From contig NC_136000.1 in assembly GCF_048128805.1 (NCBI RefSeq), positions 15,346,854 to 15,410,853 of the forward strand: 64,000 nt of DNA. The letters are read 5' to 3'. The notes below the pieces were generated by a model, which worked only from the letters and a program-made list of their open reading frames with translations, was not told where the DNA came from and ran no database searches. This stretch comes from Centroberyx gerrardi (Eukaryota > Chordata > Actinopteri > Beryciformes > Berycidae). The stretch's first letter is position 1. Every line of letters starts with the position of its first letter. This document shows, in pieces, positions 53,491-62,567 of this stretch. Position numbers and translations under genes: made by a program.

Positions 53491-56400
53491 CATCTATCTA
53501 TCCCCATAAGAAAACAGAACTGGAAGAAGGGCAGCCATAAGCAAGAGGTAAACCAGCTGAGAGGAGGAGAAAGGTTGCTAGCCTGAACCCAGCACCATGA
53601 ATCACTGAAACCATGTGACCATTTGAATTTTGCAATTTACTGGACTGGCATGGGCGTCGTCGGGGCTGCTTTCCTGAATTCTCTGTCACCTTGACTGATA
53701 ATATTTCCTCCAGCAAATAGTTATTTTACTCACGTCTATACATGCATCCAGCTCACAAATCAGCATGAACTATCAGAGTCTTGTATGTTTGAACTGCCTC
53801 CTCAGAGGAAACTACTGACAGTCCCATGAATTGTGAAATTCAAATGGCCTCGTGGCGAATGATTGAAAATGTGGAAAAACATAAAGGAAGAAGTCATTGG
53901 ACTGGATTCGGGCGAAAGGCTACACATTCTGTCTGTTGGCATTACCATCAGTCCAACATTGCCTGCTTGTCTACTGCACATGCCTTGCATTGATCAGAGG
54001 ACCACAGCCATGAAACAGAGCTTCTCCGCATGACAGAACAATCCTATCTTTATGCAGCATGGTACGCTCTGGAGTGATGCCAAACAATTGAAAAGGTCGG
54101 TCTTTTTGTCTATTGTAAATGTTGTCAAATCCCAGCGACGTCCAAGTCTGTCAAAGTGAGTGTGACTCACTCACCGAGCGGGGATGGCGCTGATGGGCTT
54201 CTTGTAGATGGTGATGAGTTTGTCTAGCACCACATCAGCACTGGTGAACACGCGGTAGGAGTGCAGGAAGGTGTTGAGGAAGTCGATGGAGAGGAAGCGG
54301 AGGTCGGTCAGCCTCTCCAGCAGGCGCTCCACACTGGCGTAGCGGATCTGCAGCACCTTGCAGGAGTTCATCATCTTGCTGAAGCGGATGTCCACATCAT
54401 CGCAGTACAGGCTGGAGTCCGACCTGCTCATATAACAGACCAACAGGTGAGCACAAAACATCCCCAGGGAAACAGGAAAAACAGCAAACAGTTGCATATC
54501 ACTGCTTTTGGATGAAAACCTTGTATCCTTGTAACCTTGTATTGGATGAAAACCTTGTATCCTTGTAAGCCAACTTTTCAGGAACTAAGAAAACAAGCAT
54601 TGTTTTCAGCTTGACCACCATGCATTTTTGTGTTTATCTAATTGGTTGTGGAAAGGTTTCATAAACCCAAGATTTGTATAATTTTCTCAAACTGGAGAGG
54701 AGAATATAATCCTTCCATTGAAGTTAAAACATGCAAATTACCAAAATTGGAGTTACAAGGTTTTCACCTGACAGCTCTGATAAACCAACAGACGCCAACA
54801 GACAGACAGGCACACACACTCGCTGTATATGAAAATAAGGCTTACTTGATCATCTGTGGCACTGTGACTTTAGAGTTATCTTCAAAGGCGTTCATCATCA
54901 GCCCGTTGCAGCGGATGTTGTCTATGCACTATATAGGACAGATGCGGCACAGGTAGACAGAGCAGACAGAGGAAATGTTAGTGAGTACTGTAATGTGCAG
55001 GCTCACCGCCGACATCCTCGGCCTCTCGTCTGACTGCTGGAGAGTGTGATGCGTGTTGACGTGCCTGGCTAATGTCACTGGTCCATGCAGACTTCTCCTG
55101 CCTGGAGGAGGCCACTAGGATGACTGTGAATGACTGGCTGTCTTTGGGCTCCACGACAATCTTGAAGTCCAGGTGCTCCATGTCCTGGCCAGTCTTGTCT
55201 GATTTGGCTTGGAGGCAAACAGACACACACATACAGTTATAGCGTCAGTCTGTAAATGTGTCATCATTTTGTCAACAACAGATATAAGTAACCCACTATC
55301 CTTTAAGATTTACAATAATTCATTTTAATTTTGTGTTATCAATTATTTTGAGTAGGAATTACTTTCTAGCGGTTGACTCACACTGGAACATAACTCTTCA
55401 ATTGTTCCACATATGAATAATTCAATATTAATAAATTTAGTAATCATACATTATATAGCACATTACACATGGTACATATAGTGCACATTTCTGCGAGCTG
55501 CTGTATGAATAAAACACTGAGGTACTCACACTCATCATCTGTCCCCTCAGGATCCTCCATAAGAGTGCAGTCTATAAGCGAGACGACTCCATTCTGAAAA
55601 CAACAGACAGTATACATTTAGCATCTCCATAACCGCCTCATCTGGCTCAATAGTCACTCTCACTTGTTTTGCAGTTTATACCATAACATCGAGTACATTT
55701 ACCATTTTCAAAATCACACAAGAAAATAGCAGTTATAATTATATTTACAGAGAGACAAGGAAGGATGTCTGCACACTGAATATATAAGCTCCCAAAATAT
55801 TTATTGCTGCAGTCCTTCCTTTTTGCTGATTTTGTCCTGCACCTGTATCCAAGTTGGGCTGGACCATTCTACTTCTATCTCATAATTATATTTACCCCCT
55901 TTAGTTGACAGCCTTATCTTTGACCCCCAAAATCCATTGGCCTTTGTAAGAAATATGGTGTAATATGGTAAAATAACACCACTCCATTACACAAATCAAA
56001 TTGACAACATCAAGAAACTGCGTTCAGAAGTGGACAATGAGCGCCTATGTGTGCGCACGCCCTTATCAGCATGTGTAGCTCTGGTGGTCAACGCCACTGA
56101 TAAAAGCCATGACATCTCTAACCCTGCAGCTTTCATCTCCTGCGAGTTAATCCGTTCAATTTAGCCCCGAGATTCAAGGTTTGTGGTGCCACACAGATGG
56201 TGATGGTTTGAAAGGAGCGGCTCGTGTGCCAGCTCAGCAGCTCAGGCCCACCTTGGTGAGATGAAGCTTTCCCCCAGAACCCCTGGTGCAGATGATTAAA
56301 TGCTTGGAGAAGAGAAAGCACTGCCTTTCCCCCTCCTTCTTCAGAGACAGAGAGCCCAGTCGCCCACGGGTGATCTTGCCCTTCTCGCTCATCGGCACCT

Positions 56401-59400
56401 GGATGAGAGACCCTGTATGTGGGAATGAGCGTGTGTGTGTGTGTGCAAATGGGAGGGGGGTAGAGGACGGAGAGAGAACAAGAGAAAGAGATACATATAT
56501 AAATGGTAAGAGACAGGGAGTGGGGGGAAAGGAATAGAGAAAGGGAGTGAGAGGAATGGAGAGTGGGGAAACCAAATAAAAGAGAGAATCAGTATCAATT
56601 GCTTGCTTTTAGTTATGTATATATGTATATTCACATGGGATACACAGGATTAAACACATAGGATTAAATAATTTGCCATTTCTATTTTCCCCTTCCCCAT
56701 CCATCAAGGCCTGCTGGGGATGTGTGACATTTACAGTCCCAGATTCATCATCAGTTTGCCTCAGAACAGTCTAATTACACTTGGAAATTAAAGAGTCGCC
56801 TCACGAGGAGTACACGCTGTTCCTCGGAGAGAGATACGTCTCTTTTAAATCTGAGTTATTTCCCCAGCAGAGGTCTGCGGAGGCTCGAAGATGTGAAGAA
56901 CACAGATCAGGCTGTCAGACAGGTGAGAGACAGGAAATCCACTCTGCTGCGATTGTGCTCTCCTGCGGAATCTGCGGTTCCTCGTCGGCTGATGGGAGCG
57001 AATCTGAAGTACAACACTTGAAGGCAGCAGTTACCTTGTCTTACAAACGTCTGGCTGGTGTCAAGGAGAATCTCGCACCCCTCTACGATCATGCGCTCTA
57101 TCGCCAGGTTCTTCCTGATGTTCTCCGTCTCGCTCACTTCATCGTGCATGATTCTGGGGAAAGGACATTTCATCACTCACACATTTCATCTGTATGGGAC
57201 AGCACTATAGATCTAGTTTGGGCAAAACACAAATAAATGGGACTGATACACAGGAAATCTTATAGTCCTTCATTTCACTATTGTGCATGCATTGTGTCAG
57301 GATTCAATGTTCTTTTTCCACTGAGGCACTGTGTGTAATTTGGTTTTGACAATGTTGGACTGCTGTACCTGGAGAGCTCCTCCAGCTTAGACTTGGCATA
57401 GTCCAGACTGTTTCTCTCTACATGTTCATGGGGTGTGTGGGCCAGCAGCTCATGGAGCGTAAGAATGTAGCGGGGAATCTAGAGAGACAGAACAGAAAGC
57501 AGCAGGAGGGGTCACACTCAAATATAAGAGCTTACATGCATGCGTGTATAGTGTAATGTAATAACAGAAACAACAACCACGCACACACAATCACACAGAT
57601 GCATGGACAGGGATATACATGTGCGCACACACACACACACGCACACATACACTGATGAGAAGTAGATCAGCGGAGAGCACTATCTACAGTCATCAGCAAA
57701 ATTTATTATCAACACAGCATAGCCTGAAGTAGGCCCCAGCAGAGCGGACTGTAGGGAAACTGCGTGCCTTGCCAGAAAAAAGCCATTATTAAAGCCCGAG
57801 CTTCAAAAACAACCACTTTTTATAGACATGAAACACACTACAGGGATATTCTGAGCAAAAGCAGAATAAATGGCTGCTGTTGTGTTGGTGATCAGTGACA
57901 CTACAATACGGGATCACAGTTAGTTTAGAGAGCCAATGAGCAGCCACCTAGCAGAGTTAGAGCGTTCAAGAAGGGGTTGTGTCTTTAAAAGCCTAGTCTT
58001 GACTGAATGGAGGAATTTCAAACTAGCAGCCAGACCAGAACACAGTAATTCTGGTAAAAGCAGAAATTAGTTAGCTAACCAGCTTGGTTGTAAATCTTAA
58101 AATTTGCTTACAACATTTGATTTGATCCAATTTAGGGCTTGCTTTGCCATTTTGCATTTTATGGTCCAAAATTGGGAAGTAGACCACAATTCACTGTTGC
58201 CATCTTGGCAACAGTGAATTGTGGCTACAGGCTACAGGCTCTTGATTCGCATCCCCAAATTGCCACTAATGGAGCAGGAATGAGCTACAGAAGAATAGTA
58301 ACCTTTATTTATAAAGCACTTGTGAACAAAAATAAATGTGAACAAATAAATCAAGAAAAAAATGTGGTGAATGTTGGGTGAGGTAGGATAGAGGGAGGGT
58401 TAAGAATAAGATTAAGCTGCCAACCCAATTTGCCAACATACTAAAAATACAATGGCCTACAGCATCAAAACATGCTACTACAAAATTGCTAAAAACCAAA
58501 TGGCAAATGCACACGACAACTAAAACAACAATAAAAAAAATACAGACCATAGTTCAAGTGAAAGCCTAAAAAAGAGTTTTACTGAGTTGTCTAGCCTGAT
58601 GTCAGAGGGCAGGTTGCTCCAGAGCCTGGGGACTCTGATGGAGAAAGCTCCATCACCTTTAGTCTTCAGTCTAGACTGTGGAACGGCGGATCTCAGGCTG
58701 CACTGGGCTCATAAGGGGTTACAAGCTCTGAGATATAGCTAGGCACTAGTCCAAGACAGTCAGTAAAATTTCAAAATCTGTCCTAAATTACACTGGTAGC
58801 CATTGAAGTAAAGCTAACATGTTGGTAATATGCTGTCAGGAGTCTGGATACACTCTGCTGGGTAAGGCAGGTGTACAGGGAGTTACAGTAGCCAAGGCAT
58901 GATTAAATAAAGGCATGGGTCACTGTTTCCAGATGATAAAAGACAGAAATACTCTAATTTTGGAAAGTCTCATGCGTTGCAGAACACACGACTGCACAAC
59001 TGCCTTAACATGTTGGAGTCAAAAATTACTCCAAGATTCCTACAATTTGAAGATACATTAGGGGAGAGTGGGACAAGCTGATTGTGGATTTGAGAACTAA
59101 CACTAGTGGGCCCAATAATAACTTCAGACTTACAGTATCTGTATTCATTTGTAAGAATTTAAGAGACATCCAGCTTTGAATATCCACCAAAATGGACAAC
59201 TGCTTGACATCACTTAGGTTTGCAGATATGGTATTATTGGCATAGCAGTCAAAACTAATATTATGTGTGCAAATGATATGGCCCAAGGGTAACATATACA
59301 GTATATATGGAGAAAACTATGGCTGCAGCACTGAAATAATGACAAAAATTGGCTTCATGCTGCACTTCAGCCGCAAACAAACATGGCTGCATTCATCCCT

Positions 59401-62176
59401 TGTGTATATCAGCGAGAAGAAGGTGCTAACCTGGAACATGGGGTAGGTGAGGAAGGTCTCCAGAGTTCTCTCCTCACAGTCGGGCTTGGCCTCATACTGC
59501 TTCAGCAGCTTGTCGAAGTCCCGGTTCTGCTTGCAGTGAGCCAGGATCTGCAGGCTGTACTGGTGGTTTCTCACAAACTCCTGGTAGATGTTCAGCATGG
59601 GCAGCAGGATGTCAAACAGGTCCGCTGTGGAGAGATCAACGCCAAGAAACGGGGAGAGATCAAACTCAGCTGTAGAGTAAATCATCATCATGCCTATTGA
59701 CACAGAAACCAAGTCAAGTCAACTTTATTTGTGTAGCCCTTAATCACAGTTACACTCTCAAAGGGCTTCACAACGCCCACATTATGAAACAAGAAATGAA
59801 AACAAAATGAAGAAAGAAGAAAGAAATGATGCTTACCCAACACCAATGTCGGCCAGCTTGCTATTCTGGCTTTCAGACCCTGGTAAAATATCTGATGTAG
59901 GAACATGATAGTTTCACTGAAAGAAAAAAAAAGAAATATTATGGGGGAAAGACATTAGCGATAGTGATATGTGCCATCCAACCTCATAGAAATACTTATT
60001 TATGAGTAAATTATTCTGCACCATGTCTTATGCAGCTGTATGCAATGCAAGCCCTGATGTGAGACAGTGTGTATGAGAGCATGGGTGTGTGTGTGTATGT
60101 GTGTGTGTGTGTACATGTGTGGCAGGGAGGTGCCGAGAGCGTGCATGGATGAGTGCGTGGGTGGCTTTTGAATAGGCCTATGAATTCAGGTGAATGCAGA
60201 TTACTGTATTATTGTATTTTTTGTTTGTATTCAAGTCTACTATCTGCATGTGCGATGTTTACTGCACTCGACCAACAGAATTTCACTGAAGGAACAGTAA
60301 ACTCAACCAGGAACCTTGACCTTGAAATTTGAGCATCTGGGTGTGTTGATATAAAATATACTGTATATAGCTTATGTCATTTCAGATTTTTACATACAGT
60401 AATTGGCCATTATTACAATTAATTCATAGAAATACTCGGTAATACCCAGGTAGTGTGTCTAATCAATGTCTTCCCACAAGAGAATCGCAAGCGCAGTGTG
60501 ACCGAGGAGAGAGAAGCCCACCTGTTGAGGAAGATGCTGCTGACGTCGTCGTGGGTGATGGGAGGCTTCTTGGAGCTGGCGGCCATGCGCAGCGGCCTCA
60601 GGAAGTTGTTCACCAGGATGTGGAGCTGCTGGACGTACTCCGCCTCCGAGTCCAACATGCTGAACACCACCTGGTTCCTCTTCCTCATGCTCTCCGCGTG
60701 CGGCGAGCGGATGTAGTCCTGGATGATGGTCTTCCACTTCCTCCTGCAGATCCAGCCTCGCAGGAAGCTCTGGACCTGCAGCGGGTTTTTAAAAGGCCGT
60801 GGTCAGTTTCTCAGCATCGTAATAAAATCTGTAAGAATGGTTTAAAAATCACAGGCTTTACTTTTTTGATCTTCTTGATTTCTGAGTCGTCGTCACTGGG
60901 CGCAGCTGTAGGGCTGGAGTGGATCTTCTCGTTGTCTTTGAGCAGCCCAGAGATCTGCCAGGGAAACAACCACGGGATAGACAGATCATTCCCACTCACA
61001 CACTCCTCTTCTCCTCACTTCCCAGCATGCAAACAAAGTGACCGAGTCAAACAGGACAGGACCTGTCAACACTGAAACATTAGACTGATACCAGAACAAA
61101 ACTCTGTTCACCTGGCTAGTATCTCTGCATCAATATTGATTTACATCGCTCATTTAAATGCAGTGTCACTAGGTACAAAGCTGCACACTGACAAGATGTA
61201 AACAGGTTGCTAAAAAAACAGACTGGAACTGCCTTGAACTGTTTGAAGGTAAGTGTCTCCATTTACTTTGTAGAGAGTGAGAGAGTTAATTATCATTGCA
61301 TTTCATAGAAGAGATGCAATATAAAGCCCTGTTCATGCATATTCAGCACATAATTTGATTTCAAGCATCACATTTGCACATTAAAGTAAAATGACTATTT
61401 GATCTGAAGAATACAGCGGGGAACGTAGCTGTATTGGAGGGATTGTTTCTGAGAAGAGATGCAAAGTGGAGCGTGGTTGGCCTGAACGCATCTCTGATAC
61501 TGCTCCAATTTCTATCCTCCCAGTCACACACTATTTATCACATATGATACAAACATAAAAAATAATCGGGATAATGCACTGTTTTCCCACAGGTTCTCCT
61601 GTTATCTGTGTTGCTGGCAGGTTGAGGCGAGCATGGGATGCAGACACATTTTGGAAAGGACTGTGCGTGCAATGCAAGAATCTCTGTTAATATAATATTA
61701 TTGTGTCAGTTTGAGAAGTCTATTTATGGTGGGTCTGTCTGATACTGTGTGGGGCCGCCACAAATAAGTCTATAGATGGAAAATCCTGCAATCCTCAGCT
61801 ATCATGGTTCAGTCAGAGAGGACAAAATCCTGGAAATTTTAACAGCGCTCCCTTTAGTGTTGAGGACCTTAATACTGCATCGACTGCCATCAGACGATCC
61901 ATTCATGCTCAGTTCAACAAAAATAGCCCAAACAAATACTACTGAGGGTAAAGGAATCACAGTGAATATTACCTCTGACTTAAGCCTTTCAATCTCTATT
62001 TCCCCATCTTCTATCTGTTGTCGAAGTTGCTTAGCAACTGTTTTCTCTGTCTCCACAATCTGAAGCAGATGAAGATACTTCTGCATGAGAGTCTCATGCT
62101 CGGTGGCCAAGTTTCTGTAACTGTTGTCATGTACACGGGAATGCACATGCGCACACACAGACACACACACACACGC

Positions 62177-62218
<42 letters not shown>

Positions 62219-62567
62219 CATAACATGACTTTTACATAGCATCTATTGAAACTTGAGTAATGAATGAATGTATGTCATTGTATGTAGCTGCATGTAACAT
62301 CAAAGCGATCTGTGCCGTATCTTATATTTTAAGTCAGCACATGAAACCATGGCAACATCCCTTACAGCTTAAGCACATCAGTCAAAGATTACTTACCCGC
62401 TACCAACTAATTCAGCTAATAATTAACATGTCTGCACATTTCACTGATGTGCTCCTTTACCTGGCATGTGATATTGCAGCCACCCATTCATCGCAGTCCT
62501 TTACATCCTCTGTGCGTAACTCCAGCGCCTTTTGGTTTTCGTGGTTGAAGTTGACAGTGAAATAGTA
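47158..62567 (-). CDS. RASGRF1: RASGRF1, Ras/Rac guanine-nucleotide exchange factor (5'-partial)
   Basis: Twenty-six coding exons, from the 5' side: 62567-62461, 62120-61973, 60954-60862, 60775-60522, 59916-59837, 59624-59431, 57478-57369, 57153-57035, 56412-56252, 55593-55530, 55207-55065, 54928-54846, 54423-54175, 52310-51940, 51811-51692, 50617-50447, 50309-50203, 49881-49769, 49665-49605, 48782-48679, 48572-48488, 48373-48176, 48083-48004, 47915-47798, 47702-47634, 47250-47158. They give 1164 residues plus stop; about 100 N-terminal residues lie beyond the window. Domains in order: PH1 end, coiled coil, IQ, DH, PH2, REM, linker, CDC25. RASGRF2 was rejected because paralogue-diagnostic stretches ([31 protein letters not shown]) read as RASGRF1. 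It couples calcium/calmodulin to Ras and Rac, mainly in neurons (established knowledge). Confidence 0.96.
47373..47602 (-). mobile_element. hAT-type MITE with 8-bp target duplication
   Basis: The ends CAGTGGTTCGCAACCT and AGGTTGAGAACCACTG differ at one base. The flanks GTCTAGAG (47365-47372 and 47603-47610) are an exact 8-bp duplication. It is shorter (230 bp) than the copy at 30764-31089 and inversely oriented relative to it, judged by the GGTCACAAGATAATTT block. It lies in the last RASGRF1 intron. Confidence 0.85.
48810..49125. mobile_element. MITE with TCACAATGAAAT ends
   Basis: The left end reads TCACAATGAAATTA; the right end reads TTTCATTGTGACTTTAA, an inverted copy. The interior shares CCTGTTTCA...AGGAAAT...ATCAAATTAAGGAAGCAA with the element at 24162-24400. 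The right end abuts, and overlaps the TTAA of, the next MITE. Confidence 0.6.
49122..49544 (+). mobile_element. TTAA-flanked MITE, full-length copy
   Basis: The 423-bp element opens TTAAAGCTGCACTGGGCAAC and closes TAGTGCAGCTTTAA, giving an 11-bp perfect terminal inverted repeat with TTAA at each end. It is homologous over its length to the copy at 12854-13169, in opposite orientation. Its left TTAA coincides with the right end of another MITE (48810-49125). Confidence 0.7.
49957..50200. mobile_element. Possible MITE fragment
   Basis: It starts TTAAAGGAAAAATCCATCC, a terminus resembling frequent fish MITEs (TTAAAGGAA...CC). No matching right end is seen before the RASGRF1 exon at 50203, so it may be truncated or a chance resemblance. 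Confidence 0.25.
51692..54928 (-). CDS. RASGRF1: RASGRF1 REM domain and phosphorylated linker exons
   Basis: The exons at 54846-54928 and 54175-54423 encode the Ras exchanger motif ([59 protein letters not shown]). The 371-bp exon at 51940-52310 gives a Ser/Pro-rich linker with [15 protein letters not shown]. The exon at 51692-51811 is acidic and Pro/Ser/Thr-rich ([19 protein letters not shown]), PEST-like. Mammalian RASGRF1 has the same segments in the same order. Confidence 0.93.
53038..53410 (+). mobile_element. LINE ORF2 C-terminal remnant (Rex1/CR1-like)
   Basis: An open plus-strand reading starting near 53049 gives [33 protein letters not shown] and [12 protein letters not shown]. This is the conserved post-reverse-transcriptase segment of fish non-LTR retrotransposons, recognised from memory. 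Traces of FTLLPYPD and [11 protein letters not shown] follow after a frame break. It ends CTCAATAAAG directly before the TATC satellite, as expected of a LINE 3' tail. It is not functional. Confidence 0.6.
53411..53502 (+). repeat. TATC tetranucleotide satellite
   Basis: About 23 nearly perfect TATC units with one CATC variant near the end. It follows the AATAAAG end of a LINE fragment and is probably its expanded 3' tail. Confidence 0.95.
55063..55064 (-). other. GC splice donor, RASGRF1
   Basis: The exon ends ...TSDISQ and the coding strand continues GCACGT. The next exon starts in phase 0 with CIDNIR. The nearest GT, two bases further, would shift the frame and give an immediate stop. A GC-AG intron is therefore the simplest reading. 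Confidence 0.75.
55065..60775 (-). CDS. RASGRF1: RASGRF1 DH and PH2 (Rac exchange) exons
   Basis: Eight exons. DH domain motifs: [80 protein letters not shown] and [20 protein letters not shown]. The PH2 domain follows: [46 protein letters not shown] and [20 protein letters not shown]. The DH-PH tandem activates Rac in this family. The intron at 55064 begins with GC, not GT. Confidence 0.93.
58184..58224. repeat. Perfect 18-bp hairpin with 5-nt loop
   Basis: Left arm CCACAATTCACTGTTGCC (58184-58201), loop ATCTT, right arm GGCAACAGTGAATTGTGG (58207-58224), with no mismatch. It lies in a RASGRF1 intron. Confidence 0.9.
58298..59325 (-). mobile_element. L2-type LINE, decayed 3' part
   Basis: On the minus strand, 59295-59026 reads [20 protein letters not shown] and [19 protein letters not shown], close to the L2 reverse transcriptase segment around its YADD box (here YANN). 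Further on, frame-broken pieces read [26 protein letters not shown] and [13 protein letters not shown], which is the L2 ORF2 C-terminal pattern. It ends AAGTGCTTTATAAATAAAGG at 58298-58317, the common fish LINE tail. Stops and frameshifts rule out function. Confidence 0.65.
59712..59790 (-). mobile_element. LINE-like 3' tail fragment
   Basis: The minus strand contains GGGCTACACAAATAAAGTTG followed by ACTTGACTTGG, resembling common teleost LINE 3' ends (CTATATAAATAAAGTTGACTTGAC type). It is short and isolated, between two RASGRF1 exons. Confidence 0.4.
60522..62567 (-). CDS. RASGRF1: RASGRF1 PH1 end, coiled coil and IQ exons
   Basis: The first visible exon ([20 protein letters not shown], then [12 protein letters not shown]) is the C-terminal half of the first PH domain. 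The next exon encodes a heptad-rich coiled coil ([18 protein letters not shown]). The third is a short Ser/Asp linker ending EIKKIKK. The fourth starts with the calmodulin-binding IQ motif ([18 protein letters not shown]) and enters the DH domain. The acceptor at 62121 rather than the nearer AG at 62115 was chosen because it restores the conserved [10 protein letters not shown] junction. Confidence 0.92.
62149..62214. repeat. CA dinucleotide microsatellite, interrupted
   Basis: Imperfect CA/CACG/CAGA run ending in about 15 uninterrupted CA units, roughly 30 bp upstream (in RASGRF1 reading direction) of the coiled-coil exon acceptor at 62121. Confidence 0.9.

Larger units (their letters stand above)
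47251..62460 (-). other. RASGRF1: RASGRF1 introns
   Basis: Named content: hAT MITE (47373-47602), nested MITE pair (48810-49544), TTAA-type element start (49957-50200), LINE ORF2 end plus TATC satellite (53038-53502), hairpin (58184-58224), LINE L2-type fragment (58298-59325), LINE-like tail (59712-59790) and CA satellite (62149-62214). Introns 50618-51691, 52311-53037, 53503-54174, 55594-56251, 56413-57034 and 60955-61972 show only low-complexity or unique DNA. Confidence 0.7.

Noticed and set aside
56252..56398. Shorter version of the RASGRF1 PH2 exon starting at GTGCCGATG
   Set aside because: The nearer AG acceptor would lose the conserved SLIQ residues and break phase with the upstream exon ending FVRQ. 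The acceptor at 56413 restores both.
56781..57236. Plus-strand open frame of 151 codons
   Set aside because: It overlaps the antisense of the RASGRF1 exon at 57035-57153 and has no recognisable similarity.
60455..61075. Long plus-strand open frame (206 codons)
   Set aside because: It covers the complement of the RASGRF1 IQ/DH exon and runs into an intron. Composition is that of an antisense shadow in GC-rich coding DNA.
47158..62567. Assignment to RASGRF2
   Set aside because: CDC25-domain and C-terminal stretches ([16 protein letters not shown]) follow RASGRF1, and CTSH is the adjacent gene as in human.
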